NCBI GenBank assembly: GCA_013368315.1 | Contig: JAACJM010000073.1 | Coordinates: 124,001-188,000, forward strand | Source of the DNA: Tetrapyrgos nigripes | Lineage: Eukaryota; Basidiomycota; Agaricomycetes; Agaricales; Campanellaceae | Length of the DNA: 64,000 bases | Direction: 5' to 3' | In this document: in pieces, positions 22,952-32,889 of the stretch | How the letters are laid out: each line of letters begins with the position of its first letter | Numbering within the stretch: position 1 is the first letter of the stretch | Program-made: the position numbers and the translations under genes | Notes under the pieces: generated by a model | Told to the model about the DNA's origin: nothing | Databases searched by the model: none | What the model saw: the letters and a program-made list of their open reading frames with translations, nothing else

Positions 22952-24664
22952 ATGCAAGAAAATCATGGCATACTATCTCCCAAGAATGCGAAGACAACCC
23001 AGCTTTGCTTCAAGTGTCGAAACAAAACAGTTCCGCAAACTGCACTCTCCGAAACTGTGGCGAAGTACCTTGCGGCTGCAGACTCTCTAGTGGGGTCCAA
23101 TGATCCACCATTGGGCAATGACCTCGACGCGATGCGCGCTTCTTTGACAGACGCGGAAATTCGTATTCAGGAGATTGAGCGACAGCTCAAAATCCTGGAG
23201 GAGCAAAAGGAGATTCTGGAGAAAGAGAAAGGATCCCTCTCGAACTATACCACTGTTCAGAAAACGGTTCTGAATCCAATTCGTCGCGCCCCTGTCGAGG
23301 TCCTTGCGGACATTTTCACGATCTGCGTGAAGAACGCTACTTCGGATGCATACGAGAACGCTTTGAAGATTCAAAGTGTTAGATGGGTTCTTAGCCATGT
23401 CTGTACTCGCTGGCGAGCCATATCCCTGACCACGGCCTCTCTATGGACCAATATCGAACTCGAGCTCAACGAGAACAACGCGGCGTTCTCTCCCCGTGCG
23501 TTTTTATTGGGTCTACACATTCAAAGATCCAAACATCTTCCTCTGGAGATTGGACTGTATTCATATATCCCTCAGGTCCCGCAAAGTCACTACCTGTTGA
23601 CGATGCTTCTTCCCACCGCCTCGCGTTGGGAGACTCTTCATACCGATATGAAGCCAGAATGTTTACAGGGGTGTCTTGCTCCCATGGGACCTTTTATTTC
23701 ATCTATTCGACACTTCTATACCTATCATGGCGTCGCCGTGAACCCCAATCCGGTACAAGGAACAACTACCACAGCTCAAGCGAATGGGAATGCAAATGAC
23801 CAGTCAGACCCTGTCGTATGCGATGCTTTCCACCAATCTTCTTTGTTACACGACATTATTCTGCGTGAAGACATCTGTCGTTTTAAATTCTCGGCAGAAC
23901 GTATTCACACTCTGGTCCTCATAAATACATTCTATGCTATCAGCGATGTCCTCTCTGCTCTACGTTCCATGGTCCAACTCCAAGAGTTTACGCTTTCTCG
24001 CCACGCGTTGTTCCTTGGACAGGATGACGAGGAAACGTATTACCCTCCATTGCATCTTCCTGACTTGAGGGTGCTGACACTCGCTGACGACAAATTCCTT
24101 CAACTTGGAGATGGAGACGAGGATCAGGATCTTGTCGTTTCTCGCTTCCTGGATGTCCTCGTACTTCCCTCCCTAGATGCCATTGATGACGAGCATACTA
24201 ATTCGGCGGACACCCAGAACTTTGTCGCCTTCCTCTCGCTTTTTGAGCGATCCAAATGTCATCTGAAATCCTTTTCCACCTCGACAACTATTTCTGAAGA
24301 CGGATTTATCTGTCTCGTCAGGGATAACCCATCTCTCGTGAGCCTTGACTTGCGAGGTATGGACGAAATGCGGAATCAACCGATCACTGAGCTGGTGTAT
24401 CGACCTGACCAAGCTGGCTCCGATTGGCAATGTCTTTTGCCAGCACTAGAATCGTTGGAGCTCCATGGGAACATGTCTTTCGATGCTACAGTGTTTGTGG
24501 ATATGGTCGAGTCGCGGTTGAAAGGTTATCGGGAAGGAGCTCAGCTTGCGAGGATTACTGAGGTGACGTTGAAGTGGTCTGGAGACTCGCCTGATGATGA
24601 GGCTGCGTTTGATCGTTTCAACGACGCCTTCTTCGTCGGTTTCCGGTTCACAGCAAAAGAATAG
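22952..24664 (+). CDS. F-box-like protein with coiled coil (570 aa, intronless)
   Basis: The ATG at 22952 opens MQENHGILSPKNAKTTQLCF. The short Cys motif CFKCRNK follows, then a coiled coil of about 40 residues (EIERQLKILEEQKEILEKEK). The F-box-like motif NPIRRAPVEVLADIFTICVK comes next, then the post-F-box WVLSHVCTRWRAISLTTASL typical of Agaricomycete F-box proteins. The remaining ~400 residues look like degenerate leucine-rich repeats, with strands such as LPDLRVLTLADD and LPALESLELHG. By family knowledge these are substrate adaptors of SCF ubiquitin ligases, with the LRR part binding the target. No intron is needed and the frame is intact. Confidence 0.85.
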   Translation: MQENHGILSPKNAKTTQLCFKCRNKTVPQTALSETVAKYLAAADSLVGSNDPPLGNDLDAMRASLTDAEIRIQEIERQLKILEEQKEILEKEKGSLSNYTTVQKTVLNPIRRAPVEVLADIFTICVKNATSDAYENALKIQSVRWVLSHVCTRWRAISLTTASLWTNIELELNENNAAFSPRAFLLGLHIQRSKHLPLEIGLYSYIPQVPQSHYLLTMLLPTASRWETLHTDMKPECLQGCLAPMGPFISSIRHFYTYHGVAVNPNPVQGTTTTAQANGNANDQSDPVVCDAFHQSSLLHDIILREDICRFKFSAERIHTLVLINTFYAISDVLSALRSMVQLQEFTLSRHALFLGQDDEETYYPPLHLPDLRVLTLADDKFLQLGDGDEDQDLVVSRFLDVLVLPSLDAIDDEHTNSADTQNFVAFLSLFERSKCHLKSFSTSTTISEDGFICLVRDNPSLVSLDLRGMDEMRNQPITELVYRPDQAGSDWQCLLPALESLELHGNMSFDATVFVDMVESRLKGYREGAQLARITEVTLKWSGDSPDDEAAFDRFNDAFFVGFRFTAKE

Positions 24665-24832
24665 CTCAAAGGTGCATCACTAAAGCGTTCTTAGATATGG
24701 ACAGATGCTAATGAATTTATTGCAGTCTGTAGATTACACATAGACCGAAATGTACACTAACATATATACCTTTGTTATAGCTGTATTCGCTGTCCACTGC
24801 TAGTTACATTTTACGATAGAGGAATCCCTACT

Positions 24833-25273
24833 TCACCGTTCTCCAATAAAACAAATATCAGCCGATCCAAAGGTGGTTTCCAACTTTACTTCATCTCCAG
24901 TCCATTCCCCGCCGTGATCCTCTTCGCTATCGAACACGCCAGATAAGTTTCCTACAAAACATCTTCTCGTTTGAGTGCCCGAATGGATCCAATGCGCGTT
25001 TGCTTCGAAGTCTTTGGAGAGAATAACCAAGCCGACTGCCGTCGTGACGGTGATGAAGCCATGAAATGACTGGGGTACTTGTAGAACGAATGTTCCTGAT
25101 TCAGTCGAACAATGAAGACGGAATGGAGGGCGTTTAGAGACGGTAACGGGCGTTGGGTCCCGCTTTTTGTGAAGAAAAGTCAGACATGCGAAGACTGCAC
25201 ACACAAATTTATGTGAAGTTTGGACACGAACCACTTTGATATCCATTACTCCCACCACCGTCTTCATCTCCAT
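24833..25273 (-). CDS. Short DUF7330-domain protein
   Basis: The ATG at 25273 (MEMKTVVGVMDIKVVRVQTS) lies about 20 nt downstream of a TATATAAAA-type box. After a short intron near 25160-25205 the frame reads RPPFRLHCSTESGTFVLQVP, FHGFITVTTAVGLVILS and EWTGDEVKLETTFGSADICF, the strand pattern and end motif of the DUF7330 C-terminal half. The product is about 130 residues, shorter than usual, so the N-terminal half is missing or lies in an unrecognised exon. Function is unknown. With the gene at 18115 it makes two members within 7 kb, on opposite strands and quite diverged. Confidence 0.65.
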   Translation of the reverse strand: MEMKTVVGVMDIKVVRVQTSHKFVCAVFACLTFLHKKRDPTPVTVSKRPPFRLHCSTESGTFVLQVPQSFHGFITVTTAVGLVILSKDFEANAHWIHSGTQTRRCFVGNLSGVFDSEEDHGGEWTGDEVKLETTFGSADICFIGER

Positions 25274-25287
25274 ATCCACCCTCAGAC

Positions 25288-25296
25288 TCGTTTTAT
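25288..25296 (-). promoter_or_regulatory. TATA box of the short DUF7330 gene
   Basis: The minus strand reads GATATAAAAC about 20 nt upstream of the ATG at 25273. The spacing is short, so transcription may start very close to the start codon or a later ATG may be used. Confidence 0.35.
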
Positions 25297-25500
25297 ATCA
25301 GCAATCCTCAGTACTATTGTGATCATCTCTTTGTGCCTGGTGAAAATGCCCCAAGGATCCAGTCATGGGTAATGCAATATGACTGAGAGGAGGGAATCAT
25401 TATTAAGAAGCTTTTGCCAGCGGTCAACAACGTCAGAACAAACAACACAAGCACAAATGTATAGATTGTACTAGTCTAGTTTTATGAGATCGAGAGTTTA

Positions 25501-25781
25501 GGGACCAGTTTTTTGCTTACTAAGATTATTTATTGCGTAATATTCCCGCGGTCCGTTTCTCTCATATGCCGGCCATTTTCAGTGCTTCGGAGGGCTGTAG
25601 GATGATTGAAGTGTATGTCATTTCATGTACATGTCTTTAGAACTACGAAATACAACGGGATAAAGCAGGAGAGTCATCAGTCCAGTCGAGCGGAAAGAGC
25701 AGGCAGCGTCATTTACCTTCCCAAAATGGGACGTGCGAAGATTATACAATAAATCAAATGTATTAAAAAAACTCTGGTCCC
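25501..25781. mobile_element. Tc1/mariner-like MITE, 281 bp, TA target site
   Basis: The left end GGGACCAG-TTTT (25501) and the right end (reverse complement GGGACCAGAGTTTTTT, ending 25781) are inverted copies, perfect over 8 bp and then interrupted by a 2-base gap. TA dinucleotides flank both ends (25499-25500 and 25782-25783), as for Tc1/mariner/pogo elements. There is no coding capacity. The short TIR keeps the confidence moderate. Confidence 0.55.
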
Positions 25782-26191
25782 TAAAAACCCCCGCTTTAGC
25801 AACAGACTGCTATCGCATCACTTCAGTGATCGCTGATACTGTCTGTCTAGGAGAGACTAAGATTGTACACAGGTGCAAACACAGATTGAAAAGTACAGAA
25901 AGGCCAAAAAGGGTCTAGAGTTTTGCAAGTAGCTGTAAATGATGAACTGCTGGTGATTGCGAGCGGAGCCTGCGACGCGAGCTATTCAAGTTCCTGTGGC
26001 TCATGAGGCCTGAGGCCCCTTCCGTCCATATTTGTGTTTGTTTGGCGATTCACAAAATGGTGGGGATTTTGCCCATCGTCGTAGTACTAGATGGCAAGCA
26101 GCTCGTTCAGTTCTTCCTCAATCTGCCTATAGCCTTTTTCCAGGAATAAAACGATAGAGTTTTGAGTTTGAAAATCTCGATACCTGGAGAC

Positions 26192-26735
26192 CAGTGTTCG
26201 CCATAAGGGCTAAGCCTTACTTACACTAAGGGCTTAAGTACTTAAGGGTCTTAAGCCATAACGATACTGGCAACCCTTAAGCACCCTTAAGTAAGGCTTA
26301 AGCTGTAGTGGTCACATAGTTTTACTGCAAAATAAATTTTTTAACTACAGGTAGTAGAGGAGCTATATGTCATGTCAACCCAGTACCATGGCTGCCAGCC
26401 AGTAGTTTGTCATGGTTACCTCGTTTCCTTGCAGAACAGAGTGCACTGTGCAGACATGATTCTAGATGGCTATAGTATATTGTGCGCTGATGCACTCAGT
26501 AGTGACTGGGCTGGAGTGAGGAGGCCTTACATATGGAACTGTTGGCAGAGGAGGAGGACCAGATACCAGATGAGGGAGAGTTGGAAGGCTCTGGTGATGA
26601 GTATGTTGGGTAATTACAAATTTTTATACTAAGGCCTTAAGTGCCCTTAAGTAATACTTAACTTAAGCCCACACTTAAGCCTCTGAGCCATAAGCTCCAT
26701 GGGTACCCTTAATTAAGCCCTTAAGGCGAACACTG
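26192..26735. mobile_element. hAT-type MITE, 544 bp, 8-bp TSD CTGGAGAC
   Basis: The termini are CAGTGTTCGCC(A/T)TAAGGGCT on both sides in inverted orientation, with 19 of 20 matching. A perfect 8-bp direct repeat CTGGAGAC flanks the element (26184-26191 and 26736-26743). An 8-bp duplication and a CAGTG-type terminus are diagnostic of the hAT superfamily. Subterminal regions are packed with CTTAAG/TTAAGGG motifs (26211-26300 and 26632-26730), likely transposase-binding sites. The interior has a short acidic open frame (EEEDQIPDEGELEGSGDEYV) that could be a relic of a transposase N-terminus. The element is otherwise non-coding. Confidence 0.88.
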
Positions 26736-26853
26736 CTGGAGACGCGTCACGGCCCGACGCGTCTTCACTTTGCTTCTTGACCTGCAACTATAGTCACTGT
26801 TATTCACGACTCTCACAACTCTGGCAATCTCCTCCCTTTCCATCCTGGTAGAA

Positions 26854-27084
26854 ATGCTTCGAGTCTTTCTATTTGGTCAGAGACTGTTGCTAGGCGAAGA
26901 TGAAGTGAAGGAGTACTTGGGTAAGTACCGGTGGAACTTCAATGACCGCATTGAGGACCTGGAAAAGGGTATAGTGAGTGTCCAGTCTTCCATGCAGATG
27001 TTCAAGGGGTTTGCGCATATGAATACGTTGGCCACAGAGTATTCCCGGTTCAGGAACTATGGAGAAAGGCAAGAGCGACGATGA
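26854..27084 (+). CDS. Small ORF of unknown nature (76 aa)
   Basis: An ATG at 26854 opens a 76-codon frame with charged, helix-like composition (LLLGEDEVKEYLGKYRWNF, RIEDLEKGIVSVQSSMQM). It ends at a TGA at 27084. There is no TATA box and no donor or acceptor that extends it. It sits in a transposon-rich island, so it may be a relic. Listed only because its composition looks more protein-like than the surrounding frames. Confidence 0.25.
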   Translation: MLRVFLFGQRLLLGEDEVKEYLGKYRWNFNDRIEDLEKGIVSVQSSMQMFKGFAHMNTLATEYSRFRNYGERQERR

Positions 27085-27370
27085 TGAGAGACGTTACGTG
27101 CCAGCAGCCAAAGCCAAGCCGAAGTGACGGCATGAGGAATTTCACATCACATGGCTTGCACGTGGTCGCATCAAGCGAGACGCGTCTACTTCCCATCGCC
27201 ACAAACACCCTTTTCGACGATTTTTACAGAGCGGATTTCCTTATAGATGCATTTAAAGGGCCCAGGAGCCTTGAAGGATTAATTGCCTGCATTATTCTTG
27301 GTCAGCTCCGAAACGCAAAGTCGGAAATCGCAAGCTCAAACTCGGAGTTTATTTTTTTAACACTTTGAAC

Positions 27371-27553
27371 ACCATCATCACCAAAAGGTCCTCAACGATA
27401 TAAAGGTGGGCAGGGCATGACCACAGCCCATAGCAATGACAGGATGGTTATGTAGCCGTGACAAGGACGTGATAACGTGTTATGGGCTGTGGTCATGCCC
27501 CGTACAACTGTTATACCAAGGTATATCATTGAGGACGTTTTGGTGATGATAGT
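27371..27553. repeat. Foldback (hairpin) element
   Basis: The left arm, 27372-27432, runs from CATCATCACCAAAA to GGCATGACCACAGCCCATA. It is the reverse complement of the right arm, 27481-27552. The last ~20 bp nearest the loop are perfect and the outer ~30 bp nearly so, with a diverged stretch between. The loop is about 48 nt. The transcript would form a long hairpin. No target duplication was recognised. It lies directly beside the oldest DUF924 relic. Confidence 0.75.
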
Positions 27554-27587
27554 GGCCAGGTTACGCCTCCTCCTCCTCCTCCGCACG

Positions 27588-27650
27588 GCCGTCGACAGCC
27601 TTCCAAACGCAACGTTCGTAGTATAAGGATGCCGCCCATACCGACGAACG
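27588..27650 (-). pseudogene. Relic of DUF924 gene (third, most degraded copy)
   Basis: This stretch matches the part of the intact DUF924 gene near 36265-36330: both contain CAACGCAACGTTC, then ATAAGGAT, then GCCCATACCGACGAA, at the same spacing apart from a few-base insertion. It is too short and altered to code. It marks the left boundary of the first duplicated unit. Confidence 0.7.
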
Positions 27651-28424
27651 TGCACCGAACGTGCCATTCGTGAGGATGACAACTCTCCAGCTACTAACTT
27701 TAAGGCTCACCATCACCCAAGCTACCCTCCTCAACCTCCGAGGCCACTATCTCCCATCGATTACATTGACAACGTTTTGGTCTCGAGCCCAGTAGCAGTG
27801 CACTATCTTACCCTACTTCACAATCACCTCACCTTGTGCCTCTTCTCTTATTCACGATGAGCCTCGGTCTCACTTTCCCAACTTCAACGCACACATGTCG
27901 TACCTTCTCTCGTTTTCCATGATATTGCATGTTGTTTCTTTGTCCAGATCGTTGTCGACTGTATTGTGTCATAACCTTGTACGTGTTGCAGTAAATCATG
28001 GTAGTCGTCGCACAATACATACAGCGGCGAGCGCACAGTTGTTTCAGTGTATAACATCGTGAAGTGAAGAGTTAGTGGAGAACTTGAGGTCGGTTTCTGG
28101 GATCTGAATTTGAGAATGGCTTTGCGCATTTTAGTGCTAAGCAGAGTTCAACAACCGTATCTTCTTTCTCAAAGTCACTTGAAAGAGATTTACAGGTTCT
28201 TCCTTTCTCAACGTCACGCAAGTTCGAGATTTAAAGAATTAAGTCTAATTAACCCGTGGACAGACAGTAACTGGGTCCAATACAAGGCAAGTAGCTATAC
28301 CATAGATACATAATAATCATAGCAGTGCAGAGTATAAATATGGAGAAAGAACGTCAAGGTGTCAGGTACATTCCAAATACTCTTAATAAGGGAAAGGTGG
28401 GTGTATTTTAATGTGCAGGTTAGA

Positions 28425-30681
28425 TTAGGCTGATTCGCAGATATCATCGTCCTCTTCTTCAGATCCTCCGGAAGGAACAGAACTCGGAGCGGGTGAGCTC
28501 TGAGAAGGGGCGGGGGTTCCAGAAGGAGAAGGAGAACCTTGAGAATGGTGGCCATGAGAGCCTTGGCCATGAGCACCGTGGCCATGAGAAGGAGAGCCTT
28601 CAGAAGACTGAGAAGGCGAAGGAGAGCCCTGAGAAGGAGAGCTCTCAGTTTCCTGTGATGGTGACGATGGTGAGCTCTCAGTAGGTGCTCCTGGGCAAGT
28701 GGCTCCCGACGAGCCAGAAGATGGCGTACCATTGGTAGTCTTGCAAATAATTTCCTGGTCCCAATCTTCCGAGTTGACACCGTGGTAGACGATGAGCAAG
28801 TCGTTGGGGTCGATTTCCTTCTTAATAGCGAGGAGACGAGGGTACTGGGTGCCCCAGTGTGCAAGTTGCCATTCCTCTTCGAGAGCGTCGGCTTCGTTCA
28901 CGTACTGGCCTCCGTAAGGAGGAGGAGCGAGAGCACGGAAGGGTTGAAGTTGGTCATGGACGGCTTGCTGAATGACTCTGGCATCGGTGAATGCAGCACC
29001 GCCAGTGCTGATGGTAAGATCGGTGATAGTGTGTCTCCAGGCAGGGTTAGCAGCGGAAGTCTCGTTCTTGGAAACGTCCTCAACGGCACCACCACCAACG
29101 AAGCTATAGAAAAAATACGAACGAAGGTCAGTGAGAATGCTAGACACACGATGAAGGATACTCACAAAGGAATACCAACGATGGTAAGGTTAGTCAAGAG
29201 CTTAGCGAAGGACTCGGCGTTCTCCTCAGCAGTGACCTCACGAGGCATCAACCACGAACCGGTTACACTCTGAACTTGACCAGGGACGGCAGTGGTGAAG
29301 TCGAAACCGATGACAGTGGAAGGGTTAACCAATTGCGTTTCCACGAACTCGCCGAAAGAGGAGAAAACATGGAATTCGGCGGTGGAGACGTTGACGCCGG
29401 ACAGCTTCTTTGCGTCATCGAAGAATGCCTGGAAAGTGGAGAGACCATTGGGGTTTTCGGGAGGATTTCCACGGGCACCGAAGGTCAAAGCGAGTTGTCC
29501 CTCAGCGAAGGCTATGTAGAAAGACAATCAGTAACCGTATTCGGGTTGTCTACAGGAGAGGATACTCACGCCAAACACCACCCCAACCAGCATCGGAGAT
29601 GTTATTGTGGTACTTCATCCAGAGAGTAAGGAGCTCAAGGTTAGAGTCATCGTCCGTAGCTTGGCCAACGAAAAAGGCACCAGTGTACTCAGCACCCGAG
29701 TGACTCTTGACCGTAACATCAACAAGGACACCGAAGGACGGTCCTCCTCCACCACGAATAGCCCACCAAAGGTCGGGAGTGAGGTATTCGTTGACAGTGG
29801 TGAGAGTGCCGTTAGGAAGAACGACGGTGAACTCGAGGTTGTTGTCAACACCAAGACCGAAAACGGGAGACACAACGGATTGGCCAGTTCCCAATTGCCA
29901 ACCACCTGCAGCACCAACGGTACCGACGGGGGAAAGACCACCAACGACGCTGCGGTTGACTTTGTCGATGGATTCATATGCCTGTCTCCAATCAACACCA
30001 GCACCCATGGTCATGGCATGAACACCTTCAGTACCCTCGGGAGCACCCTTGGGAACGAAGCTGTCGTGGATGGTCAAGTTCTTGAGGTTGTGGGTGAAGA
30101 TCTCCAAGGCACCCACACCGAAAGGACGACCAATCGCTTCATGACTGAATTGAGGTGTCAGTGAGCGAAATCAACTGGTAAAATTGACACACTTACCCAG
30201 TGTTCTTAACCACCAGACGGAGGTTGTGTTCGGAGGCAAAGTTAACCGCTTCGACGATGTCCTGAGCACTGGTGACGTTCACAGCGTAGGGAGGAACACG
30301 ACCTTGGTTGCAAGTGGCGTTTTGAGCAAGGGGGAAGTAAGGGCATCCTTCCATTCCCTGCTCAGTGACGATCGAGTCCAAGTTGAGCCAGTTGGTGGCA
30401 TCACTCTGGGCTGACATGAAGACGTGGTTGAATCCATTTACACTGGAGTTGAGAGCCTGGCAAGCGTTGACATCGAAGAGAGGGTCGTTGGGGTAACAGA
30501 CGGCACCCATGGGACGTTGGCCAACGATGAGAGTCTCGGGAGTGGAGAGTTTAGAGCTGAATGCCGTCCATTCTTCTTGGGTAGGGAAGCAAGGTTGTCC
30601 AGGCATGCATTTGCATGAGCGTCCGGCTGAGGCTGCGAGGCCAAGCGAAAGGAAGGAGAGAGCTGTTGCTGTTCGTTTCAT
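28425..30681 (-). CDS. Secreted FAD-linked oxidase (BBE-like/VAO family), copy 1 with His/Ser/Pro tail
   Basis: Four exons (30681-30197, 30144-29570, 29511-29166, 29103-28425) encode 694 residues. The signal peptide [19 protein letters not shown] is followed by a Cys-rich start ([16 protein letters not shown]). The FAD_binding_4 domain contains [18 protein letters not shown], where the His of the GH(D/E) motif, split by intron 1, is the expected site of covalent FAD attachment. [20 protein letters not shown] and [20 protein letters not shown] follow. The C-terminal BBE motif is [21 protein letters not shown] tail of about 100 residues, absent from copy 2, is Ser/Pro/Gly-rich with a His cluster (SHGHGAHGQGSHGHHSQG) and an acidic end (GGSEEEDDDICESA). 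The substrate is unknown; carbohydrate or alcohol oxidation with H2O2 release is usual for secreted relatives. N-glycosylation sites are frequent. Confidence 0.93.
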
Positions 30682-31319
30682 CCCAGGCCCAATAATAATA
30701 AAAATAACCCAAGCCAAAGAAGAAGAGAAAAAGAATGGAACGAGTTAAGTGTGCATTGATCAACGTGGAGACTTTTGTAGCTCACCACAGAAGGGCGGGC
30801 ACTCGGCACCAAGCTACCTCCTGAAACATACGGCCGTAGGTCTGGACACAACCTGGATATGGGGATCTGCAAGACTGCAACGATCAAGGTGGCCGAGTCT
30901 CGTGTGGGAGCGCTCAGTCGGAATTTTGGTCGGAACGGTAAAATGGTGAGAGCCAATTTGATTATCCGGTAAAACCCAATTTGATTATCTGCAGGGCCCA
31001 GCACAGCAAGCGTGCACTGTGCAACTGGCATGTGCAGCAGCAGCAAATTCACAGGAAGAGTCCACTGCTACTCTGGAAATGCATTCTGTGACCGTTGGCG
31101 CTTCAAAAGCTGGGGTTCTCGTAGTCTTGCACCATTCATATCGATAATTTGAAGATGAGAAATAAGGGATACACAGTATTGGTACCGATGAATATCATGG
31201 ATTGAAGCCGCTCGTGTTCCATCTTTGCATAAGCACGTATGTAGATGAAAATAGACGAGGACATCAATGCATTCGTTAAAGTGGACAGTGGGTACTACTG
31301 TACGTACCTGCCAACAACT
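30682..31319. other. Upstream region of oxidase copy 1
   Basis: About 640 bases homologous to the upstream region of copy 2 (35543-36129), including the shared AAACATACGGCCGTA-type segment near 30826. It lacks the 38-bp tandem duplication seen in copy 2. No TATA box is evident. No other gene is supported. Confidence 0.6.
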
Positions 31320-31499
31320 CTACTCCGGTCTCCCATCACGCAAAGGCTCCCAGACGCCCTCTTCCTTCTGGTTTCGTATCTTCCCCGGTCAGCTTGGGTT
31401 GACCAAACCAATCTGTCTCCTCCAGAAATCCTCCGTCGACACCCTTCCCAACGCAACGCTCCTATAAGGATACCGCCCATACCGACGAATAACCGTAGA
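31320..31499 (-). pseudogene. C-terminal relic of the DUF924 gene, truncated at about 31499
   Basis: The last ~60 codons of the DUF924 gene (36130 to about 36327) are duplicated here, with the stop codon at 31320-31322 preserved. Homology ends abruptly after the bases corresponding to ACCGTAG (31499). There the sequence changes to a short unrelated piece and then to a transposon end. Small deletions also occur, for example the loss of bases around TTTTCTCATC. It cannot code on its own. Confidence 0.85.
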
Positions 31500-31514
31500 T
31501 CCTGAAGGACTCGA

Positions 31515-31720
31515 AGAGTAAGCAACGTCGAGTCCGCCGACGAGAAAAAAAAGTCCCAAGTCCAAACCGTCGACGTTGGAAGGAACTAAGTCTTACTAAA
31601 CTTGGGAAGCGAGATAAATGGCATGACCTCATCACACAGAAATACAGAGTTGGGCTCAGATTCTAGTAGCTAAAATTTCGCAGACCAGGGCATACCAGCA
31701 TATAGCAGGTTTTCACTGGG
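31515..31720. mobile_element. Truncated right end of the 694-1830 transposon family
   Basis: From about 31515 the sequence follows 1640-1830 of the left-hand element. Shared parts are the purine run CGACGAGAAAAAAAA, then AAGTCCAAACC, a CGTTGGAA motif and the terminal TAGCAGGTTTTCACTGGG ending at 31720. The left end is absent, so the element is a fragment. It abuts the breakpoint of the duplicated DUF924 relic. Confidence 0.75.
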
Positions 31721-32889
31721 ATTGAGTACTACTGAGTGGTTATCCATCCACAATATCTGTCGTAGGTGAGTCCTTTGAACCTCGCCAAGCTGATCGAAAT
31801 CAGTTCATTGATGAAGCCCTGAGTGCCTAGTCTCTTCTAGACAGACAGTAATTTAGCGATCATTGAAATGATGCGTTAGTCCTTTTTTTTTTTTTTTTTT
31901 TTGCTTTTTTGTTGCAGCGGCCACCGCTACAAAATGGACTTATGTATATAGGAATATTTTTCATCATTTCTACTCAATTCCGGGTTCCTTGGTTTATCTT
32001 ATGATTTTCTGTTCTTCGTCTTACTCGTGTATGTATATATTATATCCCGGATCAATCGTTAGAAGTGGTTAGATTGCCCCAGTCGCCTAGTGTCCATACG
32101 AGGTTCCGTCTTCACTACCTTCCCCATTAGCACAGCTTCAGATCGTATAAATACGGATTCTCTTGTATGTAGAAGGGCTGAGGTTTCTAATTCTACACGA
32201 CTTACCCCAGTCATTCGAGACCGCTATCTGTAACTTCCCTTGAACATTCCTCTACTTGGCATCTGCTTGCGAGTCCATCGTTCCTCTAGACTCGAGCCAG
32301 TCACTTCTGCAAGGTTTGATGAAAGTCGATCAAACCCGGGCCGCTTGGCGAACACTTTTGATCGACTGTCATCAAAGTGTTACACAGTGCGAGTGGTTCG
32401 AGTCTAATCGTTCCTCCAACGATTGACCGCTGCATTTGTTCCCCTTCTCTCTGGCGTTCGTCCTTGCCATCCTTCTTGGGCTATAATGGCGCTATACATC
32501 CGCTTTCGATCAACGTAGGGGTTTGATGTTATCGTACTCAGGCCTCCACTCTCTCTTTGCCCAGTCACAATCTGGTTCTATTACTCCAATGACTCTTCCC
32601 TCCCTGCGGTGCTTGAGGATGAATTCCGACATCTATTATGTCCCTCAAGCTTCTCCGCCCCTTGTCTCTCTGGCATTTACCTACACCTCTAGAGGCTCTG
32701 TAGCGACGTTGAGCCCTTCTACGCCCTACGTTGGATCCTTCTCTTCTAATGGAGGAGACTTCCAAGGTCAGACCGCAGAGGAAGGAGTTGTCGGTGACGG
32801 ACGTTAAAAAAACTCGTCTCAGATCTCGCATAGATCCATCAACACTACCCAATTCGCATCCAAAACCAGTCCGTGTCTAAACCTGTAAT
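31721..32889. other. Spacer between the two oxidase units
   Basis: About 1.2 kb with no supported gene. It holds a T-rich homopolymer (about 31881-31902). It also holds an inverted repeat TTTGATGA(A/C)AGTCGATCAAA at 32315-32334 and 32357-32376 that could form a 20-bp hairpin. A 94-codon frame at 32523-32807 is composed like a decayed LRR segment (MTLPSLRCLRM), but nothing around it supports a gene. Confidence 0.55.

Larger units (their letters stand above)
27920..31499. repeat. Tandem segmental duplication, unit 1
   Basis: This segment is homologous to 32890-36327. Exon borders of the two oxidase genes differ by a constant 4862 bp from exon 4 to exon 2, and by 4861 bp at the start codons, so introns have kept their lengths. 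Homology continues into the 3' flank (for example TCATAACCTTGTACGTGTTG at 27968 and 32937). It also continues upstream into the C-terminal part of the DUF924 gene, where unit 1 breaks off at about 31499. Confidence 0.9.

Noticed and set aside
23087..23398. 103-codon minus-strand ORF inside the F-box gene
   Set aside because: Antisense to the coiled-coil and F-box region, without features of its own.
28782..30164. Plus-strand ORFs of 100-190 codons opposite oxidase copy 1
   Set aside because: They are antisense shadows; the minus strand encodes a recognised enzyme with intact exons.
31881..31902. T-rich homopolymer as a possible retrotransposon poly(A) tail
   Set aside because: No reverse transcriptase remnant or target duplication nearby; simple tract only.
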